Of a stretch of 64,000 nucleotides of DNA, positions 54,080 to 64,000 are shown one piece after another. The position numbers and the translations under genes were made by a program. Position 1 is the stretch's first letter; every line of letters begins with the position of its first letter. The DNA comes from Vombatus ursinus. Lineage: Eukaryota; Chordata; Mammalia; Diprotodontia; Vombatidae. The stretch lies in the NCBI RefSeq assembly GCF_900497805.2, contig NW_020954576.1, forward strand, positions 73,038,247 through 73,102,246, given 5' to 3'. The notes beneath the pieces are model-generated. The model was not told where the DNA came from. It searched no databases and saw nothing but the letters and a program-made list of their open reading frames with translations.

Positions 54080-54675
54080 CATCTTAGAATGGTGAAAAGT
54101 AAAATGGGCTGCCATGCTAGGCACTATTCTTCCCTCAGTGGGTGTGTTCAAACAGAGCCCAAAACAGATATACCCATGTAGGGGTTCAGGGTCCCTTTCT
54201 CTTTCTGAAATGTAGCTTCAAGAGTAGAGTTTCTACCCAGGGGCATGGTGGAGCCAGTTTGAGCTGGCTCCCAAAAGAAGATTGTTAAACTTTTAGGATG
54301 AACATTTATATTTTGGAAATCAGCAACCACTACAAATCAGAGATTGATTTGATTGTTTTGTTAGTTGTCTAGACTTCTGAAAAAAGATGTAGAAAAACTG
54401 TAATAATGCAGATTAAACGTAAGCATACCATGATTACAGTTTGTTTTTTTGTTCAGAGAGCCAATTATTAAATATTTACCAGAACACCTCTAACTGTATC
54501 AGACTTCTCTTCCCTCAAAACTCTGCTCATTAGGCATCCATCCTCTCACAAAATTTGGGAATATTGTTAACACCTAAGCCAGTAGTTGGTTGTGTCATAT
54601 TGAGGATTTTTAGGAGGGTATAAGTGGAACCAGATGGCCTCTCAGGTCCATTTTAATTCTAAAAATCTATGATTC
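54080..54675 (+). mobile_element. L3/CR1 3' end, interrupted
   Basis: AAAATGGGCTGCCATGCTAG (about 54102) and, after an insert, ACCAGATGGCCTCTCAGGTC plus AAAAATCTATGATTCC (about 54630-54676). In L3/CR1 these are about 120 bases apart, so most of 54150-54560 is inserted. Confidence 0.6.
54290..54497. mobile_element. hAT-like MITE, copy 2
   Basis: Same family and orientation as 51480-51656: GAACATTTATATTTTGGAAA, GATTGTTTTGTTAGTTGTCT, and GAGCCAATTATTAAATATTT then ACCAGAACACCTC. Sits inside the interrupted L3. Confidence 0.6.
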
Positions 54676-54679
54676 CACT

Positions 54680-55390
54680 ATCGTTCTATAAGAAATGATG
54701 AAGAGAGGGGCAGCTAGATGGCTGAGTGGATAGAACACCAGCCCTGGATTCAGGAAGACCTGAGTTTAAATCCGGCCTCAGACACATAACACTTACTAGT
54801 TGTGTGACCCTGGGCAAGTCACTTAATCCCATTGCCTAGCCAAAAATAATAAAGAAAAAGAAAAAGAAAAAAGAAAAAAGAAATTAGAAAAGAAATGATG
54901 AAGAGGAGGACTTCAGAAAAACCTGGAAAGACTTGTATGGACTTATACTGAGTGAAGTAAGCAGAACTAGGAGAACATTGTACGTAGTAACAGCCACGTT
55001 GTGTGATGACTAACTTTAATAGACTTAGCCCTTCTCAGCAATGCAAGAATCTAAGACATCTCCAAAAGTCTCATGATGGAAAATGCTATCCACATCCAAA
55101 GAAAGAACTATGGAATTTGAATACAGATCGAAGCATACTATTTGCTCTTTTTTTCTTCTATTTTGCTTTGTTTCCTCTTTCTTGTGGTTCCTTTTATTGG
55201 TTCTGATTCTTCCTTACAACATGACTAATGTGAAAATATGTTTAATAGGAATGTATATGTGTAGCCTATATCAAATTGTGTGCTGTCTTGGGGAGGAAAG
55301 TGGGGAGGGAAGGGGAGAAAAATTTAAAACTCAAAAGCTTATGGAAATGATTGTTGGTAAATCAAAATAAATTAATAAAAAAATAAAAAT
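54680..55390 (+). mobile_element. L1 3' end split by a SINE
   Basis: Marsupial L1 3' end: GACTTCAGAAAAACCTGGAA, TGAGTGAAGTAAGCAGAACT, CAGATCGAAGCATACTATTT and GTGCTGTCTTGGGGAGGAAA, then an A-rich tail. The first bases (TTCTATAAGAAATGATGAAG) precede the SINE at 54706. Confidence 0.92.
54706..54890 (+). mobile_element. Poly(A)-tailed tRNA-derived SINE (WSINE1/WALLSI-type)
   Basis: GGGGCAGCTAGATGGCTGAG head (A box region), GAGTTTAAATCCGGCCTCAG (B box), CTGGGCAAGTCACTTAATCC and an AAAAAG-repeat tail. Perfect 15-bp TSD AGAAATGATGAAGAG at 54691-54705 and 54891-54905. Among the youngest insertions here. Confidence 0.95.
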
Positions 55391-55404
55391 CTATTATTCC
55401 ATAG

Positions 55405-55600
55405 TAGATGGTGGGCTGGCCTTGGAGTCACAAAGATCTAGGTTCAATTCCTGCCTCTTGCCCATACTAGCTGTGGGACTCTGAGAAGCTTAAAGTCTCA
55501 GTGCCTCAGGCAACCCTCAAAGATGTAACTTATAAAACCATCACTCATGTACGTTGGTGGAATGAGTTTTCATATAGGGAGTTCTTAAAGTCCCAACAAA
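55405..55600 (+). mobile_element. tRNA-derived SINE with ACTCCCTAAGAC-class tail
   Basis: GGCCTTGGAGTCACAAAGAT head part, TTCAATTCCTGCCTCTTG, then the tail GCAACCCTCAAAGATGTAAC, GTTGGTGGAATGAGTTTTCA and GGGAGTTCTTAAAGTCC. Confidence 0.65.
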
Positions 55601-56036
55601 AAAAATGTAATTTAATTAAAAATGAAGGGATGGCCTTAAAGGTCCTTTCCAGATCTGATTCTAAGAAAGTGTGCTGGACTCTTCTACATCTCTATTTCCA
55701 ATGTCTCTACTCCTTATTCAGTACCCTCTCTCTTCTTGGCCCATTCCTGTCACTTAGAGAATGAAAGAAAGAAAAGACCGTATACCAAAAAACCCACCCA
55801 AACTTTTGAGATCCAGAAAAGTAATTTCTTTGTTACCTGGCACTGTTGTTTTGATCTGACTTATTTTTAGCAGTTTATACCTAGTCTTTCAAGACATAAT
55901 CTTCTTAAGGACAGAATACACAGATAAGAAAAAAAAACTTATAGACTTTACATTGCATGGAAAAATGCCATCCACATCCAAAATCACTTATGGGCACATA
56001 GTGCCCACACTTCTTATCCTCATGTACATTAAAGAA
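55601..56036. other. Unassigned, no feature seen
   Basis: No repeat or gene recognised. An 87-codon forward frame at 55501-55764 overlaps the SINE and is not protein-like. Confidence 0.5.
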
Positions 56037-56345
56037 CAGTGATTCCCAACCTTTTTGGAATCATAACTCCTTGCAACTAATTTTGAAATCCCCTCTGCAT
56101 TCCTAAAATGTTCCCTGGCATTTACTTAAATACAAATAAAGTCATTCAAAATTTATTTTGATGTCAAATTTGCCTTGAAAATCTTGCAACTTTCCTTATA
56201 TTGTTGGAAAGCTCTTAAACAAAAAAAAAAACCAAAAAGAAAAAAAATTCTTAAGCAAATGCAAACTTCAGTGCCAAGACTTTCAGTGAACACACACATA
56301 TGTATGAATATATTTTCAATTGTTTAGGAAAGAATTAAAACCAGG
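56037..56345 (+). mobile_element. hAT element, left end
   Basis: Starts CAGTGATTCCCAACCTTTTT, the classic hAT inverted end. The matching right end was not found, so this is an end fragment or a decayed MITE. Confidence 0.6.
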
Positions 56346-56459
56346 ACTCTTAATACAATTTTCTTTATCCAAACCCAGATTTTACTCATTCTTTATACTC
56401 TTGAGGGGCTTCATAGTATATCTGTAAAGGACTAAGTTTAGAGTAAAATACAAGTCCTT

Positions 56460-56720
56460 GAATTACAGAAACTCATAGCTGGAAGGTACGTCAGAAGTTA
56501 GCTAGACGTCTTGTGAGATAAAGAATCCATTCTATGACATCATTGTCAAGTTCTAATCTGGCCCCTTCTTGAAGGCCTCATGACATGGATGGGTACCCTA
56601 ATAAAGCAGCCCATCACACTTTTGGACTGTTCTAGTTGTTAGGGAGATTGTGCTGGCATCACACTCATGATGCCTGTTCTAAATGGCATAAATTTCTGCA
56701 TTTTCCTTCAGATTATTTCT
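56460..56720 (-). mobile_element. L3/CR1 3' region, reverse
   Basis: CCCTTCTTGAAGGCCTCATG, AATAAAGCAGCCCATCACAC and GGACTGTTCTAGTTGTTAGG are the reverse L3/CR1 3' UTR. Confidence 0.7.
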
Positions 56721-57864
56721 CCTTTAACCTTTTACTTCCTTGGCTATGTGAATCCTTCTTGACTGCACTGAAGGCTCCTTGTAATTGGGCTTAACCTCAA
56801 AGTTCTCCATGGTTTAGGTCTCCATTAGTTCTCTTACTCCACTCTCAGAATTTCATTCCTAGACCTATTATACTGCCAACATTATGACAGGTGGTTCTGC
56901 AACATATACTTAAAGGAGAACAGAGTTCTTTTCTCTTTCTGAATTGTAGCTTTAGCTTTGGAATTTCTCTCTAACAACTTCTCTCCCATCTTAAAACACT
57001 GCTCATTAAATATCCATCTTCTCATAGGATTTGGACATCTGGGGAATGCCTAAATCTCTGGTGCATCTAGGTTTTCTCCTTGATCTTCTCTCTCTTCCAA
57101 ACTCAACTAAAAGTTTATTTTCTTTCCTGTTTTTTTCACTTAGCATCTCTCTCTCTCTCTCTCACTCCTATTCAATTTCATTTTAACTTGGTGGCTAATA
57201 GTAAGTAAACTCTAAAGAATCAAAATGGAGTGTTTTTATCAAAATCATAAAAGGTTTATCTTTTTAAAAATGAATCATTTGATGCATCAAATAAAGCTGA
57301 AAATTAATTATTCTGTTGGTCTTTCCACCCACCAGCACTTACCTAAAACAGTCATGTAGGCAACTGCATTATTCTGGTATGCACACCTCATTATGATTTA
57401 GCCCAGGGAAGAAATAAGTGGGTGGGTTACAACAGCATTGGAAAGTGTTGTATAAAAATTTTTAAAAATATATCTAAACCAACTGGTAAATAGTAAAAAA
57501 AAAAAAAAATACATGTGACAGTAACAGTATCCATCAGATAAATGTTTTTATAAAGGTTTTTGACAACCTGATATTCAACCTAATTCTCTTGACCTCCTCC
57601 CCACCTCAATATTAAGGTGGGTGGGAACAGATTTTTTTAATCATATGCCAATGCCCAGATACCAGATTCCATGAAATAGAGCTCCACAAAATAGCTGAAG
57701 TCTGAAATTCAAAGCAGATGATAAGGCACATGGATCTCCTCTATTTTAGGGATAGGGAATAAAGATTAAACCTGTGATTTTCCTGATTTAGGGAACTGCC
57801 AAGTGACAAAACTTCCTCCACCAAAGGTTGCTATCTTCTCTGCAACTTGTGGTAGAGATTTTCC
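56721..57864. other. Unassigned, no feature seen
   Basis: About 1.1 kb. A CTCTCTCTCT run near 57150 and a homopolymer A run near 57495; otherwise nothing recognised. Confidence 0.5.
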
Positions 57865-57975
57865 TAGAGTAGTGAAAAGTTAAGCCCAGGGTCACATAAC
57901 CAGGATATGTTAGAGATATGATTTAAACCTATGTTGTCCTGGTTCTGAAGTTGTCTCTCTGCTCATCATGCCAGA
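57865..57975 (-). mobile_element. MIR, reverse
   Basis: AGTTAAGCCCAGGGTCACAT, AACCAGGATATGTTAGAGAT and CTCTGCTCATCATGCCA. Confidence 0.7.
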
Positions 57976-58141
57976 TTGTCTTTATGCTGGGTTCCTATGT
58001 TGGTGCAACAAAAAGTCACTGAAAACATTTTTATAGGTGTGAAAGGGGAAACATGGACATGCCTTTTAGAAAAAAGTCAGATTGATATCTGGAAACTGTG
58101 GAGTAGTGAAAATCATACTTTATTAAGAATTAGGAGTTTTG

Positions 58142-58289
58142 TGGAGCAGGTAGGTGGTGCAATGGATAGAGCACCAGTCCTGGAGTCAAGAGGACCTGAG
58201 TTCAAATCCGGCCTTGGAGACTTGACACTAACTAGCTGTGTGACCCTGGGCAAGTCACTTAACCCCGTTGCTTAGCCAAAAAAAAAAAA
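58142..58289 (+). mobile_element. Poly(A)-tailed tRNA-derived SINE 1 of a tandem pair
   Basis: TGGAGCAGGTAGGTGGTGCA, GAGTTCAAATCCGGCCTTGG and GGGCAAGTCACTTAACCCCG, then an A run. The 12-bp direct repeat AAGAATTAGGAG lies at 58125-58136 and 58481-58492, outside the whole pair. Confidence 0.95.
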
Positions 58290-58312
58290 TGACCTGGTTC
58301 CCTTAAAAATTT

Positions 58313-58480
58313 GGGGCAGCTAGGTGGCACAATGGATAGAGCACTGGCCCTAGAATCAGGAGGACCTAGTTCAAGTCTGGCCTTGGACACTTGACATTTA
58401 CTAGCTGTGTGACCCTGGGCAAGTCACTTAACCCCAATTGCCTCACCAAAATAACTAAATAAATAAATAAAATTGTTTAA
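58313..58480 (+). mobile_element. Poly(A)-tailed tRNA-derived SINE 2 of a tandem pair
   Basis: GGGGCAGCTAGGTGGCACAA, GGCCTTGGACACTTGACATT and GGGCAAGTCACTTAACCCCA, then an AAATAAATAAAT tail. Separated from SINE 1 by 23 bases. TTAAAA occurs just before it (in CCCTTAAAAATTT) and just after its tail. Confidence 0.95.
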
Positions 58481-58949
58481 AAGAATTAGGAGGTCTGGGT
58501 TCTAATCTTGGCTCTTCACCTGACTAGTTTTGAGACTTTGGAGAAGTCATTTTACCTTTATGAACCTCATTGTCCTCATATTTAAAATGAGGAAATGAGA
58601 GTAGATCATTTCTAAGACCTTTCCATCTTCTAACATTCTATGATTCTGTATCAATGCCCTGGGAAATACCACATGACCTCCAAAATTATACTTCATTATA
58701 TCATGACCTATATTGCTCACATAAAAGAAAGGTAAATTCAAGATATTTGATTATATAAGTCAACTGTGCTATTTTTTCTCCTTCTGACGCACTTATTTTT
58801 CCACTCCAGAGAATAAAATAAGAACCTCGATTTGTAACTACCTGTTTTACCTGTCCCAAGGTTAGCTGAAGGTAATACAGACAGGACAAACCATGTCCCC
58901 AATATATGTCCTGGGGGTAGTTAATATAAGTGGCATAGGGATTAAAATA

Positions 58950-59130
58950 TCAGAGATTTAGAGCTAAAAAGAATCTTAAAGGCCATTAAGTTCAACCCTT
59001 CCATAAGGAAATTAAGGTACAGAGAGACTAACTTCCCAAAGTCACAAAACTAGCATCTGAAATGGAATATAAATTCAGGTTATCCTGACTTCAAATCCAG
59101 TAAGCTTTCTATCATTCAATGCTGCCTAAC
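58950..59130 (-). mobile_element. MIR-like CORE-SINE, reverse
   Basis: GATTTAGAGCTAAAAAGAAT, AAATTAAGGTACAGAGAGAC, TCACAAAACTAGCATCTGAA and TCATTCAATGCTGCCTA. Confidence 0.75.
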
Positions 59131-59224
59131 TTTCAAAGGCTTAGTGAAATAATGAACCCATGGGTCAAACACTTTAATCAAAAGTCATAGTATACAAAGA
59201 AGAATAATACAACTAGTTTATATT

Positions 59225-59325
59225 TATATTATAAATGATTCTCATACAGCATTTCATTTGATCCTCCCAATAACCCATTTTACAGAAGGTTCAGAGAGAT
59301 GAAATTATTAACTCAAAATTAAAAA
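59225..59325 (-). mobile_element. MIR3 3' part, reverse
   Basis: TCTCATACAGCATTTCATTT, GATCCTCCCAATAACCCATT and TTACAGAAGGTTCAGAGAG. Confidence 0.6.
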
Positions 59326-59354
59326 TTAATAAATTTAGAGTTGGAAGGAGTCAT

Positions 59355-59900
59355 AATATTCATTCATTTGATAAGCATGTATTAATTACCTACTATGATG
59401 CCAGGCACTGTGCTAAGCACTGGGGATATAAAAACACACACACACACTCACAAACACACACACAGAGTCTCTGCAATCTCAATCACAATCAAAGAAGGGA
59501 GACAAAGCAAGCTAAATAAAGGATAAAGAGAAGGTAATTAAAAGGAGGAGAGAATTGGAATTAAGAGAGGTTAGGGAAGGCTTCCTGTAGAAAGTAGGAT
59601 TTTAGTTGGGATTTAAAGGAAGACAAGGAGGTCGTAGTTGGAACAGAGGAGGGAGAGTGTTTCAGTCATGGGAACAGAAAAAAAAATGCCTGGAGTGGAA
59701 AAGTGGAGGGTCTTATTAATGCAACAGCCAGGATGCCAGTGTCACTGTATCAAAAAGTATTTGTCAGGGAATAAGGTATAAGAAGACTGGAAAGGTAGGA
59801 AGGGATTAGTTTATGAAAGCCTTTGAAAGCCAAAAGTATTCTTTTTTTGATACTAGAGGCCAAAGGAAACCACTGGACATTGAGTAGGAAGGTGATAGGA
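59355..59900 (-). mobile_element. L2 3' end and UTR, reverse, with CA repeat
   Basis: ATGCCAGGCACTGTGCTAAG, CACTGGGGATATAAAAACAC, CTTCCTGTAGAAAGTAGGAT, GGATGCCAGTGTCACTGTAT and AAACCACTGGACATTGAGTA. An imperfect CA array at about 59432-59464 lies within the L2. Confidence 0.85.
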
Positions 59901-59904
59901 CCAG

Positions 59905-60048
59905 TAGTCATCTAGTTCAAGCCCTTCATTTTACAGATGAGGAAATTATGTTTCAGAAAGGTTTATCCAAAGTCATACATCTATCAAAGGTTAAAAGTGA
60001 GATTCTAACTCAGGTTTTTGATACCAAGTCTACTACATCACATTGGAA
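59905..60048 (-). mobile_element. MIR-like CORE-SINE, reverse
   Basis: CATCTAGTTCAAGCCCTTCA, TTTTACAGATGAGGAAATTA and CTACTACATCACATTG. Confidence 0.7.
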
Positions 60049-60109
60049 CAAAAAATTCTTTTTCCCACCCTTCCTAGTTTAACCACAAGTGAAAAGCGTC
60101 AAGTCATAA

Positions 60110-60310
60110 AATCATGGATTTAAATCTGGAAAGGACCTTAGAAGCTATTTAGTCCAATTCTCTCATTTTACAGATGAAGAAACTGAGGCCTGGAGAGGTG
60201 AAGGAGTTTGTGCAAGGTTTTACATGTAGCAAGTAGCAGAGATGGAATTTGAACCCAGATACATCGATTCCACATCCAGTGCCCTTTCTACTGTATCATG
60301 CTGCCTCTCA
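60110..60310 (-). mobile_element. MIR-like CORE-SINE, reverse, full-length-looking
   Basis: TCTGGAAAGGACCTTAGAAG, CATTTTACAGATGAAGAAAC, TTGAACCCAGATACATCGAT and CTACTGTATCATGCTGCCTC. Confidence 0.88.
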
Positions 60311-61499
60311 TAGTTAGGAAGCCATGTTGGATTGGAAGTTTCGAATTAGTACTTGATTGAACACTTAAAAAATGCTGGTTTAAGACACTATCTGTTTGAC
60401 TACCACACTAAGTAAGCCTCCAGGGTTTATTCTGATGGGTTTCCTGCCCTTCCTGGTAAAAGGCAAAAATGTGTAATACCTGCAGACCACCAGGAAAATA
60501 GTTGCTTTAGCTAACTCTGGAGTAGCTGTCATATTTGTAAGGAAAAAAAAAACTATAAAAGGATCCCTGAACAAGATGAGAAAGGTTCTTTTGATGACAA
60601 TTTAATCATGTGAAATTAAAAAGTTAATTCATTTAAAAAGTTAATCCATTTAATCCACTTTTCAAAACTTGTGCCAAACTGGCTAAAATGACCAAGATGA
60701 TTCTTGTCATCCATCTTGGAATTTTTTCCAGTGTGAATAATGATTGCACATACAATCTGTTCATTGGAATGACTTTCATGTCAAGAGTGTAAGATATTAG
60801 TGAAGCCTCCTTTACCATATCAGAGAGATTACAATAAGATCACAATTTTTCTTTTAAAGTCTAGGAAAATTAGACTCGTGAGTTTACTTTTGTCTTTTCC
60901 TCCTGTTATTTCATGGAGTAAGTTACACCAAATATCCATGGAATGTGGTAGGTCCAAACCCTGAAAGCTAGGGAATTAATCTCTCCCCTCCCACCCGCCC
61001 CCACTTCCCTACCACTGACAAAAGGCTGTCCTCTGTGCTCTATAGCACACTAAAAAAAAGTTAGAGGGCCATTTTTCCATTTCTTCCTTATCTCTCTATA
61101 TCAAACATTATTTAAAATGTAGTAAAACTATACTTACCTTTACCTGGAGAAAAATCCACTATAAAAGTACAAACAATAACAATATAGTACAATAATACAA
61201 GACAAGAAAATATAAAAGTACATAGAGTGTAAGTGATGATGGTTCACTAAATGTTGAAGAAGAGAAGTAGGGAAGGACAAAGATCATGTATAAATTCACC
61301 AAGTCCCCAGTAGCACAATGAGATAGGCAGATTTCAAGCAAATCTCAAGTTGAACTTAAGTGTAGCAGAAGTACATTGCAAGTGAAAGGCACTGCTGCCC
61401 TGGATTGCCAAGAATCATGGGAGTTAGAAGTTTGACTCACTGATGGGTTTAAGAAATGGTCAGCCTGGATAGAACTTGCCCTTTTTGCTTTTTTCTTAT
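60311..61499. other. Unassigned 1.2-kb stretch
   Basis: No repeat recognised. Contains a C-rich run (CTCCCACCCGCCCCC near 60987). Open frames of 60-64 codons show no protein features. Confidence 0.5.
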
Positions 61500-61725
61500 C
61501 TTCTTTTTTGACTAGCTGTTCTCTAGGTTTCCATAATGCTTCTCTCCTGTTTCTCTTCCTGCCTTTCTGACTACTCCTCAGTCTTTTTATTTTGACTCTT
61601 CATCCATGTCAATGGACTTCTATCACACCCTTGAGCTCAACTTCATGGAGCATTTTCATGAGATTCTCAAGTCCCATGAGATTCTCACCTCTCATAATCT
61701 TTCAGTATTTTCTTCCCACTGGGAA
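61500..61725 (+). mobile_element. L2 ORF2 fragment
   Basis: TGTTTCTCTTCCTGCCTTTC then TGACTACTCCTCAGTCTTTT fits the L2 S-S-Y-L-S-D-R-S-Q-S segment. Heavily decayed downstream. Confidence 0.5.
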
Positions 61726-62651
61726 AACCATACTTCATTGCAGCTGCTGCCTTTGTGGGGTTACACTGAAATATGACCTCTCTACCTGGACTGAACCAAT
61801 TCTCTTTGATTCATTTAAAACTATGTCTACTCTGCTGCAAGGCAGTTTGCTAGTGAATAATGATGCCTAACTAGACTACCATCTTGTTCTTCTTTAACTG
61901 TATGTATATCCACATTTCTGGATATAAAATAGGACTTTAAAGTCATACAGTGCCTCCCTGGTGAACCAGTAAAGATCAGTGACTTCAGTTTAGCCAGATT
62001 CAAATGTGTTTTCTTCATACTCAGAGAAATCACTAGGAATTCTAGAAGGTGGGGCAAATTTAGCTAATGGGAGGGGGTCTAAGGTATGAAATCACTCCTC
62101 TGATTGGTTGAGAGAATGGAGACTGAGGAGACTGAGAACTTCAGAGGTCAAGGTATTCAAAGATGTTTGGGTTCAGATACAGAAGATGTTGAACTGAAAA
62201 TTACTGGAGAGGAGGAGCACTGACCTGTATGTCTATGGATGCCAACAATAAGGATCTGAACATGATGGAAGGAACTTTAGAAGAAGAGAGGTTGTTGCTG
62301 AGTGATGGTGGAAGAGGAAGAGTCCGAAAGTTGTGGTCAGGAGCAATAAGTATGCCAAGTCCTCTTCTTAGCTCCATGTGTGAGGAGTATAAAAGGAATA
62401 ACCATCTTTAGAGATATTACCAAGACATTTGGTATCTTTAAGAGAAAATTACATTTCAATAAGTATTAGAAGATGGAAGAAAGTTAGAGAAAGTATTCTC
62501 TAAAGAAATGGAATTTTTAGTATAGAAGAGCTCTATAGGTACACAAAAGAAAGGCAATGGAGAGGAATATAGTTTACCTTGGGTGGGGCAGTAGCTGATG
62601 AGCACTTGTCTTTATTTTAGATTTTATGTTTTTTATCCTGGCATCTCATAC
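61726..62651. other. Unassigned, no feature seen
   Basis: About 0.9 kb. No repeat or gene recognised. Confidence 0.5.
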
Positions 62652-62916
62652 TGTTATTGTTGTTGTTCAGACATTTTCAGTCATGTGCAACTCTTCATGA
62701 CCCCATTTGGGTTTTTCTTGGCAAAACTACTGGAGCAGTTTTGCCATTTCCTTCTTCAACTCATTTTACAGATAAAGAAACCAAGGCAAATGGGGTTAAG
62801 TGACTTGCCCAAGGTCACACAGCTGATAAGTGTCTGAGGCCAGATTTGAACTCAGGAAGGAGTCTTCCTGACTCCAAGCCTGGCACTCTATCCACTGTGC
62901 CACCTAGCTGTTCTTC
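62652..62916 (-). mobile_element. MAR1-type SINE, reverse, full length
   Basis: TTATTGTTGTTGTTCAGACA tail, CCCCATTTGGGTTTTTCTTG, GGGTTAAGTGACTTGCCCAA, GTCACACAGCTGATAAGTGT and head CACTGTGCCACCTAGCTG. The most complete MAR1 in the window. Confidence 0.95.
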
Positions 62917-63189
62917 CCCATGATATGAACCCTAAGAGCAGTTTGTTGGGATCTGATAGGAATAGCAGTATTATGGTCATGAGACACAGGAGATGAAACA
63001 AATTGCTCTGGTGGGGAAGGAATTTACCCCTCTGAATACTGGCCCTTGGTTACTCTATGACTGGCGCAGTTCTTATTTCCCTCTTGAAGTAATATGTATA
63101 GAATGCCTTACCAGTATTTAACACTATTGAGAACCTCTCCCTTTTTGCTAAAGTATTTTTTTCTTCCCTAGACTTCTATAAATTACACT
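62917..63189. other. Unassigned, no feature seen
   Basis: No repeat or gene recognised. Confidence 0.5.
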
Positions 63190-63346
63190 ATTCTAGGATT
63201 TAAAGCTAACAGTGATCTTAGAGATCAAATCCAACTCCCTCACTTTATAGATGAGATAATTTTCACACAGAAAGAGGTCACATAGTAAGTTCGTGGCCGA
63301 GCTAGACTGACTCTAAATCCAACTGTACAGTAGCAAGTTGTTCCTA
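63190..63346 (-). mobile_element. MIR-like CORE-SINE, reverse
   Basis: GATTTAAAGCTAACAGTGAT, CCTCACTTTATAGATGAGAT and AAAGAGGTCACATAGTAAG. Confidence 0.75.
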
Positions 63347-63609
63347 CCCTATGATATGTCTATTTTTAAAGGATTGATTCTACAGTGTGAGAATGATTGT
63401 GAACACCTTTCTAGTAGTAAACAGAAATAGCACCAAGTAGAAGATAATATGACCAGAAAACACTTTTCTACAACAATGTTTCGGCTTACAACAAGTCACA
63501 TAATTTTTCTGCTCAAAAACCTACGTGTAGCTAAAGCATGACACTACCTTGAGTGAACAAATTGGTTTCTAAAAAAAAAAAAAAAAAACCACCTGCTTTG
63601 TATTGTTAT

Positions 63610-63740
63610 TTAACTGTGCCATCTGTGTATGCTGTCCCTAATGAGACTGTAAATTCTGGGTGGGCAGTGACAATATCCTATACTTCTTGTTCAGTTCCTA
63701 GTGTATTTTGTTGGCACTTCATAAATATTCACTGACCTCC
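63610..63740 (+). mobile_element. L2 3' end
   Basis: ACTGTAAATTCTGGGTGGGC, GTTCAGTTCCTAGTGTATTT and GGCACTTCATAAATATTCAC. Confidence 0.75.
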
Positions 63741-63793
63741 ATGCAACTTTTCTGTCTTTTTCTGGCTGCCTTTTCTCTCTCACTTTATAATTA

Positions 63794-63952
63794 AGGGGTT
63801 TTTTAACTTCAGGTTTGTGAATTTATGTGTATATATATGTGTGTGTATATAATGTGTGTGTATACACATACATAGACAATTTTGAAATGGAGTCCATAGG
63901 TTTTACCAGATTATCAGAGGGATCTGTAACCAAAAAAAGGTTAAGCATCCCT
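63794..63952. mobile_element. hAT MITE with internal microsatellite
   Basis: Inverted ends AGGGGTTTTTTAACT and AGGTTAAGCATCCCT. Internal TGGAGTCCATAGGTTTTACC. A TATATGTGTG microsatellite (about 63822-63872) has grown inside. About 160 bp with no coding capacity. Confidence 0.65.
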
Positions 63953-64000
63953 GCTTTAAATGAAAATTATCCAGGACTCAACCCATGGTCCTTTATAGAA

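Larger units (their letters stand above)
58095..58655 (+). mobile_element. MIR-like SINE with L3/CR1-type tail, host of two SINEs
   Basis: Left piece (about 58095-58136) and right piece (58481-58655) rejoin as one SINE: GAATTAGGAGGTCTGGGTTC, TTGAGACTTTGGAGAAGTCA, AACCTCATTGTCCTCATATT and AACATTCTATGATTCTGTA. Confidence 0.65.

Noticed and set aside
54706-54890. A and B box-like sequences that could suggest tRNA genes (here and in every tRNA-headed SINE)
   Set aside because: These are SINE heads with TSDs and A-rich or RTE-like tails. No copy can fold into a full cloverleaf with a proper acceptor stem as far as I can see.
1-64000. Retroviral or LTR elements
   Set aside because: I found no LTR pair, primer-binding site or gag/pol-like frame that I could support. 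Unassigned stretches could still hide old fragments.
1-64000. CRISPR arrays, operons, riboswitches or bacterial-type systems
   Set aside because: The repeat content is that of a mammalian nuclear genome. Spaced direct repeats with constant spacing are absent.

Overview
This window looks like intergenic or intronic DNA from a marsupial nuclear genome. It is AT-rich, and I recognised no host protein-coding exon, no structural RNA gene, no promoter or CpG island and no CRISPR array. The marsupial call rests on the repeats. There are many tRNA-headed SINEs of two kinds: one with a BovB/RTE-like tail ending in repeated ACAACA (MAR1-type), and one with a short poly(A) tail (WSINE1/WALLSI-type). There are also MIR3 copies ending in the marsupial form CTATATAAATGCTA, young-looking L1 with the marsupial 3' end, and a deep background of L2, L3/CR1 and MIR. 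I cannot name the species. Repeat names come from remembered consensus sequences, not from a database search.

Layout. 0-11.6 kb: L2, MIR and MIR3, MAR1 copies (one nested in a MIR3), a Tigger-like DNA transposon at about 3.8-4.8 kb, an interrupted L3/CR1, and a possible reverse-strand LINE reverse transcriptase. 12.6-16.7 kb: the 5' half of an old L1/HAL1-like element, a reverse L2, a near-identical 0.2-kb duplication, and a 5'-truncated L1 with a clean 17-bp target-site duplication (TSD). 17.9-22.6 kb: an L1/HAL1-like element that carries, inside its ORF1, an inverted copy of its own 3' flank, making a large inverted repeat. 22.9-24.9 kb: a GGAA array with a 10-N gap, then an L3/CR1 carrying two hAT MITEs. 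27.5-29.8 kb: an L1 5' end joined to non-L1 sequence that ends at a poly(A) signal, the whole flanked by a 16-bp TSD; this is a candidate chimeric retrocopy. 30.8-39.9 kb: several L1 pieces on both strands, a long reverse L2 and L3 remnants. 40-50 kb: sparser, with long stretches I cannot assign, plus a palindromic hAT MITE. 50-64 kb: a zinc-finger-ending LINE fragment, L2, MAR1, L1, SINEs (including two in tandem) and hAT pieces.

Nothing here works together as a gene system. The interest lies in insertion history: one chimeric L1 insertion, two local templated duplications, and nested insertions that give a relative order (MIR, L2 and L3 oldest; then MIR3, hAT and L1; then MAR1 and the poly(A) SINEs). 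All open reading frames of 60-158 codons are either LINE remnants or have no recognisable protein features.
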